From Saccharicrinis sp. (GTDB lineage: Bacteria > Bacteroidota > Bacteroidia > Bacteroidales > Marinilabiliaceae), in assembly GCA_024635585.1 (NCBI GenBank), contig JAGXIP010000047.1, forward strand, positions 1-37,232: a stretch of 37,232 nt of DNA, read 5' to 3'. The notes beneath the pieces were generated by a model, which saw only the letters and a list, made by a program, of their open reading frames with translations, did not search any database and was not told the DNA's origin. The position numbers and the translations under genes are program-made. Shown here one piece after another: positions 15,015 to 24,017 of this stretch (positions are counted from its first letter, which is position 1; each line of letters opens with the position of its first letter).

Positions 15015-17873
15015 TCAAAAAAAGTTGGCATTATCTCGTGCACTGCTACGTTTATCATACTTTAAATCTTGAAGCATAGATGAATTTACCCGTAGGGAAA
15101 AGAAATATGACTTATACCTTCCTACCGGAACCAAGTTAAAGCTCATGCCCCAACAGTGCAAATCGCGCGATATTCTTAGGTTAGTATGGGATAGGCTTTT
15201 AGTATCAAAATTATATCCCGACGAAAATGAGAATTTCCATTTTGGTGTAAGCGAAAAATCACCATTTAAATTGATATCAGAAGTCACCTTACGCTTAAAT
15301 GCCATCTTTTCCTTTTCAAACTCACCATTAATCAACCTAAAGCTGTAATTGAGCGACAAATTCCATGGAAACTCAAATTTAGTGTACCCATCATCGGTAA
15401 CTGCTGCCTTACCTTCAGAGGTTCCTCTGGTGTCGGCAAATTCATCTTCCACACGGTCAATACGATCCAAAGGGTTTACGTAATCATCTTCGGGCATCTC
15501 ATCGCCATCTTGGTCGTCAGTATCGGTTTCGCCTCTTCGTTTCTCCAGCCATTTTTTTATTTTATCGGAACCTATCGAAACACCAAAGTTCAAGTTGGCC
15601 GACTCCAACCTGGCCAATTTTCCAGTGGACTTAAAATGCGACATATTTATACGGACGGGGGCTCCTCTGGGTGTTGTATCTAATGCATAAGGGTCAAAAG
15701 TAGCTCCAAAGTTAATGTTAGTACCCAGTAATTTTGTACGTCCACTCATGCTAATACGCGACCACTTGAGTGAGTCGGCCATAAAGTTATGCGAAGTAGA
15801 AAAATTAAGCCCATCCAATATCTTTATCTTTTTATAACCCAAACTATCCCTATCGCTCTTCACCTTCATTTCAATGGTATTGCTCACTGATAAGCCAAGA
15901 GAACCGGATTCGCCCCTACCCGGCGAACCAAAAAGTGCACCTTCGTACAAAGAATATTCGTTACGGATGATAGAATCCAAATTAGGATCGTAGTATTCAA
16001 TCCAATCGTAATATCCATATTTTTCGGCTCCAAAATCCGGACGATAAGATAAGCTGGCCGAGGGTGTCATCACATGTCGAATCTTTTGTACCTTATCGCC
16101 AAACAGTTTTTCCCAAGGTGTAAAAAAAGTATAAAACTTTGTTGAGGTACTTACGGAATAACTATAATCATATACCCTTTTAAATCCCGTGGAAGTATCG
16201 GCTACCACAACGCGATTTAAATCTTCATCCCATTTTTTTGAAATGGAACTGGTGTACCACCTCTCGGTATAATTAAACGAAGGCGTTAGGGTAAAATACT
16301 TTAACATTTTAAGGTTCATCGAAACCGGAACACTATGTTTCATACCATTTTGCCACTGGCTTGGAAACGATTTTTCGCCCAGCTCATATTCCTTGGCTGT
16401 AATAGAATTTTTAATATTACCCGTATAGGACAAACTCATTTTTTCGTACCAGGCCTCCTTACTTCCTACCTTATTTTTGCTCTTAAAAGGAAAAATACGG
16501 TTCATGGTAACGGTTAAATCTGGCAAGGTAAGACTTACGGTGGTATCGCGGGTATTTTGTGAAGCCAATGCGTTAGCGGAGAAATTAATAGGTAAATCCG
16601 GAAACCTACGGCTGTACGTAACACTACTCCGTTTGGTGTTGGTGGCCAGCAAGGTGGGGTTTATGATGCTACTCACATTATTTCTATCGTAAGAACTGCT
16701 CGAATAATTAACACTGGCCGAGAAAGTCTGGAAAGGATTAGCCTTAGTATCTTGTCGATGCGACCACGTAAGTGAGAAATCCTTTGTTTTACGGTAATCA
16801 GGTAAATCCTTTTCACTAAAAATATTGACGATGTAATTGGCATTTAAGTTACCACTATATTCATACCGCTTTTTATATTTAGTTGCCACCCGAGTACCCC
16901 AGGAGGTATTTGCATATAAATCTCCTGAAATGGCCAGGTCGAAATAATCGCTGGCAGCCCAATAATAACCACCATCGCGTAAAAAAATACCCCTATTTTG
17001 CTCCTCCCCGTACGATGGCATAATAATACCAGAGCTATAACTTGATGTGGAAGGAACAAATCCAAAGGGGATCCCAATGGGGTAAATAGGCACATCCTCA
17101 ATAACCAAATAGGCTGGCCCTGTTATAATTTTTTTACCGGGAATAACTTTGGCCTTGGTCATATTTAAATAAAAGTGAGGATGCTCGTGGTTATCGCAGG
17201 TACTGTAATGCCCATCTTTGATAGAAAATGTATCATCGGGCGACTTTTTGGCGCGGCTACTTACCACGTATCCTTCGCCCTGCTCTGTTACCACATGTTC
17301 GATAAGTGCTTTTTTACTTTTAAAATTGTACCGAATGGTCTTCATCTCGTACGACCCCTGCTTATCGGTAAAAACAGGCAACCCCGTGGCAACGCCTACC
17401 GAATCCTCCACACCATAGGCATACGTTAGGGTACTGTCCAAATCAAGTTCAATAATAGCGGCTGTAAGTTTTATATCAAGGTAATTAACTTCTGCATCGC
17501 CATATAAAAAAACTTTATTGGTTCCCATCATCACAATGGAGTCCGCAGCGCTATATTTCACCTCTGCTTCAATTCCCAAACCAGATGCTTTGTGGGCAGT
17601 GGTATCCGTGGCCATTTGCAAGGAATCATTAGGCAAGGTTAAAGCACTTGTATCTTTTTGTAAGGCAAGTAAGGAATCCTGCACAAGTAGGTTACCAGTT
17701 GGGATGTTTTGTGCTTCAGAAAATTCATACACAAAACAAAAAACCAATAAGATGGCCAGGCTACGCAAATATGGTTTTAAACCTTGGTATATTTTATGTA
17801 CGAGAGCAATCAACGAAAAAGGCTTTAGATTATTCAAATTGGCACAAAAATAAGTAAAAATTGATGACGGCAT
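15015..17873 (-). CDS. lptD: LPS assembly outer-membrane protein LptD (Bacteroidota type)
   Basis: Outer-membrane beta-barrel that inserts lipopolysaccharide into the outer leaflet together with the LptA-C bridge. The 952 residues start with a long leader whose hydrophobic core is LRSLAILLVFCFVYEF, with likely cleavage after SEAQ. An OstA-like periplasmic domain follows (about 100-260; KVFLYGDAEVNYLDIKLTAA and the CDNHEHPHFYLNMTKAKVIP segment), then the barrel with alternating aromatic strands from about 270 to the end. An acidic insertion (ETDTDDQDGDEMPEDD) lies near residue 810. The N-terminus may be over-extended: the first 34 residues before LKPYL are not a standard signal peptide. It is divergent from the amidase gene across a 207-base shared region, and I recall this arrangement in related genomes. 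Confidence 0.93.
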   Translation of the reverse strand: MPSSIFTYFCANLNNLKPFSLIALVHKIYQGLKPYLRSLAILLVFCFVYEFSEAQNIPTGNLLVQDSLLALQKDTSALTLPNDSLQMATDTTAHKASGLGIEAEVKYSAADSIVMMGTNKVFLYGDAEVNYLDIKLTAAIIELDLDSTLTYAYGVEDSVGVATGLPVFTDKQGSYEMKTIRYNFKSKKALIEHVVTEQGEGYVVSSRAKKSPDDTFSIKDGHYSTCDNHEHPHFYLNMTKAKVIPGKKIITGPAYLVIEDVPIYPIGIPFGFVPSTSSYSSGIIMPSYGEEQNRGIFLRDGGYYWAASDYFDLAISGDLYANTSWGTRVATKYKKRYEYSGNLNANYIVNIFSEKDLPDYRKTKDFSLTWSHRQDTKANPFQTFSASVNYSSSSYDRNNVSSIINPTLLATNTKRSSVTYSRRFPDLPINFSANALASQNTRDTTVSLTLPDLTVTMNRIFPFKSKNKVGSKEAWYEKMSLSYTGNIKNSITAKEYELGEKSFPSQWQNGMKHSVPVSMNLKMLKYFTLTPSFNYTERWYTSSISKKWDEDLNRVVVADTSTGFKRVYDYSYSVSTSTKFYTFFTPWEKLFGDKVQKIRHVMTPSASLSYRPDFGAEKYGYYDWIEYYDPNLDSIIRNEYSLYEGALFGSPGRGESGSLGLSVSNTIEMKVKSDRDSLGYKKIKILDGLNFSTSHNFMADSLKWSRISMSGRTKLLGTNINFGATFDPYALDTTPRGAPVRINMSHFKSTGKLARLESANLNFGVSIGSDKIKKWLEKRRGETDTDDQDGDEMPEDDYVNPLDRIDRVEDEFADTRGTSEGKAAVTDDGYTKFEFPWNLSLNYSFRLINGEFEKEKMAFKRKVTSDINLNGDFSLTPKWKFSFSSGYNFDTKSLSHTNLRISRDLHCWGMSFNLVPVGRYKSYFFSLRVNSSMLQDLKYDKRSSARDNANFF

Positions 17874-18024
17874 GGGTTTATTTTATAAAATTAACCAAGG
17901 TTATTAACAATGTTTTGTGTATAGTGTGATGGCTCTCAACAAAAACAATTCCAATTAACTTGGAGGATTTTTGGAATAGCTATAATTATTGATGTGCAAA
18001 AATGGATAATAGTTTAATTAAAGC

Positions 18025-18032
18025 TATTTTTG
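18025..18032 (+). promoter_or_regulatory. Putative -7 box of the amidase gene
   Basis: TATTTTTG matches TAnnTTTG exactly, 48 bases before the amidase ATG. No good -33 box is seen at the usual distance. An AAAAAAAGGA stretch precedes the ATG. Confidence 0.35.
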
Positions 18033-18080
18033 AGCACAATTTACTTGGGTGACAGAGGAGTTAATTGATTAAAAAAAGGA

Positions 18081-19172
18081 ATGAAAATGAAATTATTTAT
18101 ATTTAGTATAGTTTGGGTTTTGCTGCTTGGATTTTTTGTGTCGGCAGATGCCCAATCGACTGGAAAGCTTAAAAGAGTTGTAATTGATGCTGGCCACGGA
18201 GGAAAAGATCCCGGAGCACATGGTCAGTACTCCAAAGAAAAAGACGTGGTGCTTGCCGTAGCGCTTAAACTGGGCAATTATATCGAAAAGTATCTTCCAG
18301 AAGTAGAAGTTGTATATACCCGAAAAAAAGATGTATTTATTCCTTTGATGGAAAGAGCAGAAATAGCCAACAAATCAAAAGCCGACCTTTTTATATCCAT
18401 ACATGCCAATTACATAAGTAATTCGAGGATTAGAGGAACCGAAACATTTGCCCTCGGTTTGCACCGCACCCAGGAAAACTTAGAAGTGGCGAAAAAGGAA
18501 AACTCCGTTATTTTGTTAGAAGACGACTATTCCACGACCTTTGAAGGATTTGACCCCAATCTGTCAGAATCCTACATCATTTTTGAGTTGTATCAGAACT
18601 CTTATTTGGACCAAAGCCTTGAAATGGCCAGCATGGTTGAAAGCCAGTTTGGACAGCGAGTTGGACGCCATAGCAGGGGTGTTAAACAAGCCGGTTTCCT
18701 GGTGCTTCGCGAAACCTTTATGCCGGGAGTATTGGTTGAACTTGGCTTTTTAAGTAATTCGGACGAAGAAAAATATCTGACTTCAAACGAAGGTCAGGCT
18801 TTATTGGCATCGGGACTATTTAGAGCTTTTAAAGAATACAAGCAGAATTTTGACGAAAAAAACAAGTTAAATAAGCCAATCCAAACAGCAGAAATTGCTA
18901 AAAACACTTCTCGAATTAAATATCGTATTCAAATTGCATCCAGCAGAAAAAAGATTAAACAAGGAACTTCCGTTTATCGTAAATTAGACGATATTTATGA
19001 GTATCAGGATGGTAACTTGTTTAAATATACCACAGGCGAATCTGATACGTATAGCGAAATAAGCAAAATACTACCTCGTATCCGAGAAGAATTTAAGGAT
19101 TGTTTTGTCATTGCTTTCGAAAACGATAAACGCATACCGTTGAGCGATGCTCGTTCTAAATCGGGGGAATAA
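18081..19172 (+). CDS. N-acetylmuramoyl-L-alanine amidase, Amidase_3 (AmiC type), with C-terminal SPOR-like domain
   Basis: Periplasmic zinc hydrolase that cleaves the amide bond between muramic acid and the stem peptide during cell separation. It has a signal peptide ending VSADAQ (about 1-25). The Amidase_3 domain shows zinc ligands His39 (VVIDAGHGGKDPGAHG), a likely Glu53 and His109 (LFISIHANYIS), and the catalytic Glu220 in GVLVELGFLSN. A long insertion between 130 and 180 (ENSVILLEDDYSTTFEGF...) matches the regulatory helix region of AmiB/AmiC enzymes, which are autoinhibited until activated. Residues about 275-350 (RIKYRIQIASS ... FVIAFENDKRIP) look like a SPOR-type domain, which would target it to division-site glycan. 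Divergent from lptD. Confidence 0.93.
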   Translation: MKMKLFIFSIVWVLLLGFFVSADAQSTGKLKRVVIDAGHGGKDPGAHGQYSKEKDVVLAVALKLGNYIEKYLPEVEVVYTRKKDVFIPLMERAEIANKSKADLFISIHANYISNSRIRGTETFALGLHRTQENLEVAKKENSVILLEDDYSTTFEGFDPNLSESYIIFELYQNSYLDQSLEMASMVESQFGQRVGRHSRGVKQAGFLVLRETFMPGVLVELGFLSNSDEEKYLTSNEGQALLASGLFRAFKEYKQNFDEKNKLNKPIQTAEIAKNTSRIKYRIQIASSRKKIKQGTSVYRKLDDIYEYQDGNLFKYTTGESDTYSEISKILPRIREEFKDCFVIAFENDKRIPLSDARSKSGE

Positions 19173-19336
19173 AGTAGGATGAGACCACTCACTTTGGGAA
19201 TGTTAGCTTAACTCTGTCCTGTTGTTTTTTTACGATTTATGATTTTTGTGACTACATACCTGTTACACCCAGCCCTCTTGAAAACGTACATCCTATTTCA
19301 TCGATAAGAGATTTAGTATCATATTGGACCATTCTG

Positions 19337-19543
19337 TTGTATATTCTTTGTCTATTACTCGTGGTTCCTATTGTTTACATAGGGTATTTGAAAAATCATA
19401 GAATTCATGATAAAGATATACCGTATCATTTTAAAGGAGAGTATGACGCAAAACACATTATAGAGTACCTTGATGGGCTTGAAATCTTATTTGGTAAAAA
19501 GTTTCATAAGTTTAAGAAATCAATAGATAGAACAATACAATAG
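19337..19543 (+). CDS. Small membrane-anchored open frame, unrecognised; possibly a gene relic
   Basis: I do not recognise this. From a TTG at 19337 it encodes 68 residues with one hydrophobic helix (ILCLLLVVPIVYIGYL) and a charged tail (HDKDIPYHFKGEYDAKH...). The same frame is open without an ATG back to 19178 and reads YIPVTPSPLENVHPISSIRD before the helix, which looks protein-like. Either the gene uses a rare start or its 5' end was lost. It lies just after the amidase and just before repeat R4. A frameshifted or truncated remnant is as likely as a live gene. Confidence 0.25.
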   Translation: MYILCLLLVVPIVYIGYLKNHRIHDKDIPYHFKGEYDAKHIIEYLDGLEILFGKKFHKFKKSIDRTIQ

Positions 19544-19653
19544 GTGAAAAATAAAATTCGGTTACCAATTTATAGATTTATCGGTCTGTAAGCCCTAGCG
19601 ATTAGTTGAACTACTTCCGGCAGGCAGGCGACCAAAAAATCAATTGTAATCAC

Positions 19654-19803
19654 ATGAAACGAGCCCCCGAAGGGTCGGGGCGACCTGTCCCGCAGAATTA
19701 CGGGAGGCTATGAGAGTAGCTTCACACATAACTTGTTCCGCCTTACCGTGAGGGGAATGATTTTGACGGCGAGTTCTCCCGAATCGAGTTCGGGACAGGC
19801 TAT
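19654..19803 (-). repeat. Composite hairpin repeat R4, copy 3 (with an extra module)
   Basis: Read on the minus strand it begins ATAGCCTGTCCCGAACT, continues GGGAGAACTCGCC, then GTAAGGCGGAACAAGTTATG, and ends GGCTCGTTTCAT. This is the same order as copy 1 (25473-25583) and copy 2 (33248-33327). Between the ATGTG arm and the GGCTCGTTTCAT tail it carries about 45 extra bases, including CCTCCCGTAATTCTGCGGGA, a module also present at 22229-22252. The whole gap 19544-19837 holds nothing else I can name. Confidence 0.65.
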
Positions 19804-19837
19804 CGAATGCCATATTTGAACTAATAATTAAAATGAG

Positions 19838-20608
19838 ATGAAAAACAATAGTAAGTTAACAGGAAAAAACGTTCTCATCACAGCTGGTGCTCAAGGAATT
19901 GGCGAATCAATTACCAGACATTTTATTGATAGCGGAGCTAATGTTGCTATCCATTATTTTTCGAGTGCTGATACCGCAAACCAATTGACGAAATACGCAA
20001 CTAGCAAAGGACAAAAAGCGGTTGCCATATGTGGTGACTTAACACAGGAAGCCGATGCGAATGCAATAGTTGAAAAAACAGTAGAAGCGTTTGGTGGTTT
20101 GGATGTATTAATCAACAATGCAGGTTCACTTGTTGCCCGTAAAATGCTGAACGAAATGGAGGCTGAGTTCTGGCACAAGGTAATGGACATTAACCTTACA
20201 TCTATGATGTTTGTGACACGAGCTGCAGCTCCTTATCTTGCAAAAAATAAAAACAGCAGTATTGTTAATTTGGCATCACTTGCCGGGCGTAAAGGAGGGC
20301 ACCCCGGATCGCTTGTTTATTCTACCAGCAAAGGAGCTATCCTAACCTTTACAAGAGCACTTGCTTCAGAATTGGGACCTCAAAGCATAAGAGTCAACGC
20401 CGTTGCTCCAGGTCTTATACTTGGAACTTCATTTCATAACACCCATACAACAAAAGAGTCAGCGGCTGCAACAACGGCAGGAATTCCAATCCAACGAGCA
20501 GGTAACGCAGATGACGTAGCGCGAGCAGTTTTATATCTCGCATCTGAATACGATGGTTTTATTACTGGTGCTACGCTCGACATTAATGGCGGCGTATACA
20601 ACATGTAA
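19838..20608 (+). CDS. Short-chain dehydrogenase/reductase (classical SDR, FabG-like)
   Basis: NAD(P)-dependent oxidoreductase with a Rossmann fold; the substrate is not predictable. The 256 residues carry the cofactor motif TAGAQGIG (15-22, with Ala in place of the first Gly of the usual TGxxxGIG), the structural NNAG (93-96), and the catalytic set Asn119, Ser147, Tyr161 and Lys165 (YSTSKG). The C-terminal FITGATLDINGGVYN is typical of classical SDRs. A basic residue after the second strand (HYFSSADTANQ) is absent, so cofactor choice is unclear. It stands alone on the plus strand between repeat R4 and the convergent xthA; there is no fatty-acid synthesis context, so FabG itself is unlikely. 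Confidence 0.9.
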   Translation: MKNNSKLTGKNVLITAGAQGIGESITRHFIDSGANVAIHYFSSADTANQLTKYATSKGQKAVAICGDLTQEADANAIVEKTVEAFGGLDVLINNAGSLVARKMLNEMEAEFWHKVMDINLTSMMFVTRAAAPYLAKNKNSSIVNLASLAGRKGGHPGSLVYSTSKGAILTFTRALASELGPQSIRVNAVAPGLILGTSFHNTHTTKESAAATTAGIPIQRAGNADDVARAVLYLASEYDGFITGATLDINGGVYNM

Positions 20609-20731
20609 TTCCTTGTTAAAGTGTATGTGACTGAATGCTAAAGCAAATGCTATTGATCATTATAAAACAGCAGAAGTATTTTAGTGTAGGATAAAAGGAA
20701 ATTACCGTCTCAAGCTCTCTGCTACACTTTA

Positions 20732-21493
20732 TTATAATATAATGCCTACCGGGCAATGATCGGAGCCCATTACTTCATTTAAGATAAATGCATCTTCTAC
20801 AGCAGGCAAAAAGCTTTCGCTCACAAGAAAATAATCGATTCTCCAGCCTACATTTTTACCCCGTGCACCTGCTCTGTAACTCCACCACGAATAAACATCG
20901 GTTTGCTCAGGATAAAAATGACGGAAGGCATCTTTTAATCCCCCTTGGGTAAACCGATCCATGCCGTCAATCTCCTCTTGCATAAAACCGGCCGACTTGT
21001 TATAATTGGCCTTTGGTCGTGCTAAATCAATGGGTTTGTGTGCCACATTAAAATCGCCACAAGCAACCACAGCCTTTTGTTTTTCCAGATTTTTTAGGTA
21101 GTTATAAAAGTCCTTATCCCATTGCTGACGGTAATCCAGACGCTTTAACTCACTACCTGAGTTGGGAACATAAACGTTTACCAAATAAAAATTCTCATAT
21201 TCTAAACAAAGCACCCTTCCTTCGGTGTCGTGCTCTGGCATACCCATATCCCGTACCACGTTTAAAGGTTCTGTTCTGGATAGTACGGCAGTGCCCGAAT
21301 ATCCTTTTTTTTGTGCCGAATTGGAATAAAAGTAATATCCTTCTGTAACGGTAAGCACCTCGGCTATTTGGTCGTCTTGGGCTTTGGTTTCTTGCAGGCA
21401 TAATACATCTACATCCATTTTATTTAAATCGCTAAAAAAATCTTTTTTGGCAACGGCTCTTAATCCGTTTACGTTCCATGATATTAACTTCAT
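20732..21493 (-). CDS. xthA: Exodeoxyribonuclease III / AP endonuclease (ExoA type)
   Basis: Cuts DNA 5' to abasic sites and degrades 3' ends during base-excision repair. The 253-residue protein shows the endonuclease/exonuclease/phosphatase family set: MKLISWNVNGLRA with Asn7, metal-binding Glu35 in LCLQETKAQD, NVYVPNSG, GDFNVAHKPIDLARPK, WRIDYFLVS, and the terminal MGSDHCPVG with the catalytic Asp-His (245-246). Length and motifs are normal. Solitary on the minus strand; downstream is the SDR in convergent orientation, and upstream is a relic-rich stretch. Confidence 0.96.
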   Translation of the reverse strand: MKLISWNVNGLRAVAKKDFFSDLNKMDVDVLCLQETKAQDDQIAEVLTVTEGYYFYSNSAQKKGYSGTAVLSRTEPLNVVRDMGMPEHDTEGRVLCLEYENFYLVNVYVPNSGSELKRLDYRQQWDKDFYNYLKNLEKQKAVVACGDFNVAHKPIDLARPKANYNKSAGFMQEEIDGMDRFTQGGLKDAFRHFYPEQTDVYSWWSYRAGARGKNVGWRIDYFLVSESFLPAVEDAFILNEVMGSDHCPVGIIL

Positions 21494-21657
21494 CGCATAT
21501 TTTTTTGTGTGAATGGTAAAAATAATAAAATATCAGGCAACCGAGACATAAAAAATGTTGGCGTATGATTTATGCTTCCAAAAATGGCCAAGTTTACACC
21601 TATTGCAGGCTAGCTCAACATTAAGGAAGGTGATTTGGTAATAAAAAAACAAGACCG

Positions 21658-21874
21658 ATGAGTTACAAGACAGCCGTGGCTAGCGGCAAAGGAGGAACAG
21701 GAAAAACTATCGTGGCAGTGAGTATCTATAATAGGCTGGCTCAGACCATGGAGGGAAAGGTACAATTGGTTGATTGCGACGTGGAAGAACCAAACGACCT
21801 TATATTTTTTTAGTGAGGCGGAAAGTGTGGGTGCTGAGGATGTATTACAAATGATACCCAGCATTGCGAAATGA
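21658..21874 (+). pseudogene. Relic of a MinD/ParA-type P-loop ATPase (ferredoxin-containing COG1149-like)
   Basis: From the ATG at 21658 the frame reads TAVASGKGGTGKTIVAVSIY, with a deviant Walker A KGGTGKT, then VQLVDCDVEEPNDLIFF, and stops at 21811. After a one-base shift in the T-run at 21805-21811 the next frame continues SEAESVGAEDVLQMIPSIAK and stops at 21872. That fits the family's flow (DCDVEEPN...LFF...MIPEI). The rest of the roughly 280-residue protein, including any inserted ferredoxin domain, is missing. A broken remnant beyond reasonable doubt; the family name is from memory. Confidence 0.7.
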
Positions 21875-21926
21875 CAGAGATAATCAGTAAATTTTTCGAA
21901 AGTGAACAGATACCCGTATTTTGGTG

Positions 21927-22025
21927 AGTCGAGCTAAATCAGAGGTTGCTTTTGTTGATATCACAACACGAAAACCCATGATAACTCCCAAAATTGTTTT
22001 AGAAGCCATTGCTCACCTATTTTAA
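21927..22025 (+). pseudogene. Unattached protein tail, possibly a 4HBT acyl-CoA/ACP thioesterase C-terminus
   Basis: An open frame without an ATG reads SRAKSEVAFVDITTRKPMIT and PKIVLEAIAHLF before a stop. The pattern A-x-x-E-V-A-F-V-D-x-x-T-R-K-P-x-x-x-P is like the last strand and tail of hotdog-fold thioesterases. The match is short and judged by eye, so the identity is tentative. Its N-terminal part is not found upstream, where the ATPase relic lies, so this is a second, separate gene fragment in the same gap. Confidence 0.35.
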
Positions 22026-22090
22026 GAAGGAAAGCTGATTTACACCGCGTTGAAAACTACATATTAAAAAGATGCTGCTCACAACGGATT

Positions 22091-22282
22091 CCCCGACTTT
22101 TAAAGGAGGGGTGGATGATATGAGGTACGAATATCAGACGGGGTGGTTGTAAGCCTTTCCAATAAAAACATTGCATTAAAAATGCAAACCTTATTAATTC
22201 CCATCCCTGCAACTGCTTTGCAGTACTTCCTCCCGCAAAAACCTGCGGGACAGGCTCTTTTCTTCAGAAAAAGGGAAGAGCC
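22091..22282. repeat. Cluster of four hairpins upstream of mnmE
   Basis: An imperfect hairpin CCCC-GACTTTTAAAGGA-GGGG at 22091-22111 is followed by CTGCAA/TTGCAG (22207-22223), CCCGCA/TGCGGG (22232-22249) and GGCTCTT/AAGAGCC (22253-22282). The second-last, CCTCCCGCA...TGCGGGACAGG, matches the extra module inside R4 copy 3 and the CGGGACAGG arm of R4 copy 1. Repeat debris, with no gene recognised between 22026 and 22470. Confidence 0.5.
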
Positions 22283-22392
22283 ACCTTCGAATTTAAAACT
22301 ATCCTTTCATGCTCCATATTAAAAATCAAAACACTTTGGCACATGGACGCACATTTATTTTGCAAATAGTTCAGCTTAATCATTGTATTCTG

Positions 22393-22400
22393 TAAATTTG
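22393..22400 (+). promoter_or_regulatory. Putative -7 box of mnmE
   Basis: TAAATTTG matches TAnnTTTG exactly, 70 bases before the mnmE ATG. The predicted leader contains a weak inverted repeat, AATACAG (22405-22411) facing CTGTATT (22437-22443). The -33 position shows no clear TTG. Confidence 0.4.
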
Positions 22401-22470
22401 CAGCTAATACAGAAATCAAGTGTTTTAATTAAGGATTCTGTATTTTTATTAATTGCACTAAGCTGTCACC

Positions 22471-23886
22471 ATGATAAACCTTAAAAATACCATCGTAGCC
22501 GTTTCCACTGCGCAAGGAGCAGGTGCCATTGCCGTAATCCGGCTTACTGGTCCTGAAAGTATTGATATTTGCGATAAAGTATTTAAATCAACAAAAGCAG
22601 GAAAAAAACTCATTAACCAAAAAGCTCATACCATACATTTTGGTTCGCTAATGGACGATAGCATGGAACTGGACGAGGTGTTGGTGAGTATCTTTAAAGC
22701 CCCCCATTCCTTTACGGGTGAAGATACCGTTGAGGTTTCGTGCCATGGTGCTCCTTATATACAGCAAAAGGTGTTGGAACTCTTTATTAAAAATGGTGCT
22801 CAACTGGCCGCCCCCGGCGAATTTACGCAGCGTGCCTTCCTCAATGGTAAAATGGATTTATCACAGGCCGAAGCCGTGGCCGATCTGATTGCGTCTAAAA
22901 GTGAGGCCGCCCGCCGCGTAGCACTCCAACAGATGAAAGGTGGTTTTTCCAATGAACTGGTGCACCTGCGCGAGCGACTGCTCAATTTTATATCCCTAGT
23001 GGAGCTGGAACTGGATTTTAGCGAGGAGGATGTAGAATTTGCCGACCGCAAGCAACTAATAGCTTTAGTAGTTGAAGTAGAACAACTCCTCACCAAATTG
23101 ATCAGTTCCTTCTCGCTGGGCAATGCCATTAAAAATGGTATCCCCGTAGCCATTGTAGGGCATACCAACGCAGGAAAGTCCACTCTACTCAACACCATAT
23201 TGCAAGAGGATCGTGCTATTGTATCCGATATTCATGGTACCACCCGCGATGCCATTGAGGACACGGTCAACCTCAAAGGCATCACTTTCCGCTTTATCGA
23301 CACCGCCGGCATCCGCAAGACCAGCGACGCCATCGAAAACATAGGCATAAGCCGCACCTATAGTAAGATTGGTTCCGCCACCATTGTCATCCTGATGCTA
23401 GACATCAACGATCCCGACCCTAAAATACACGAGGCCATAAGGGAGGTAAAAGAGAAAATGAATCCAGACCAAAAATTAGTTGTGGCCATTAATAAAATAG
23501 ATTTAACGGACAGCAGCGAGATAAATGCCCGCTTCAGCTCCGAAAAATTCCCAGAATTATCACACCAAGATGCCATCGTACCCCTCTCGGCCAAAAAACA
23601 AATTGGTGTTGATCAACTGCTCAATGAACTGATAGAAACCGTTAACTTAAAAGCGGTAGATAACGACGAGGTAATCGTTACAAACGCCCGCCATTACGAA
23701 GCACTGCAACGCTCTCACGAGTCCATAACCCGTGTATTGGAAGGCCTACACAGCGGCATATCCGGTGACTTTTTGGCCCAGGACATCCGCGAAGTCCTCC
23801 ATTATCTCGGTCAGATTACTGGTGGTGAAATACATACCGATGAGGTATTGGGCAACATCTTTAAGAATTTTTGTATCGGAAAATAG
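22471..23886 (+). CDS. mnmE: tRNA uridine-5-carboxymethylaminomethyl modification GTPase MnmE (TrmE)
   Basis: With MnmG it modifies the wobble uridine of certain tRNAs. The 471 residues contain the N-terminal folate-binding domain (TIVAVSTAQGAGAIAVIRLT; SCHGAPYIQQ; PGEFTQRAFLNGKMDLSQAE), a helical domain, and an embedded G domain. The G domain shows G1 GHTNAGKST (230-238), G3 DTAG (277-280) and G4 NKID. The protein ends in the invariant CIGK that carries the catalytic Cys (468). Intact and typical. It is followed at once by an integrase relic, so the region just past its stop has taken insertions. Confidence 0.97.
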   Translation: MINLKNTIVAVSTAQGAGAIAVIRLTGPESIDICDKVFKSTKAGKKLINQKAHTIHFGSLMDDSMELDEVLVSIFKAPHSFTGEDTVEVSCHGAPYIQQKVLELFIKNGAQLAAPGEFTQRAFLNGKMDLSQAEAVADLIASKSEAARRVALQQMKGGFSNELVHLRERLLNFISLVELELDFSEEDVEFADRKQLIALVVEVEQLLTKLISSFSLGNAIKNGIPVAIVGHTNAGKSTLLNTILQEDRAIVSDIHGTTRDAIEDTVNLKGITFRFIDTAGIRKTSDAIENIGISRTYSKIGSATIVILMLDINDPDPKIHEAIREVKEKMNPDQKLVVAINKIDLTDSSEINARFSSEKFPELSHQDAIVPLSAKKQIGVDQLLNELIETVNLKAVDNDEVIVTNARHYEALQRSHESITRVLEGLHSGISGDFLAQDIREVLHYLGQITGGEIHTDEVLGNIFKNFCIGK

Positions 23887-24017
23887 GCCACGAAAACTAA
23901 GTCAGAAGAAAGAAACTAAAGTATTGATAATCATTTGATATATCACATATTTAGGTTTTCCAATTTGTGTTCTTTACACTTTCTTTTTGCATCCTTTTAC
24001 TTTACTTTTAAAGAACG

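Noticed and set aside
22091-22282. Riboswitch or leader RNA for mnmE
   Set aside because: The hairpins lie upstream of the predicted mnmE -7 box at 22393 and resemble the dispersed repeat modules, so they are not part of the mnmE leader.
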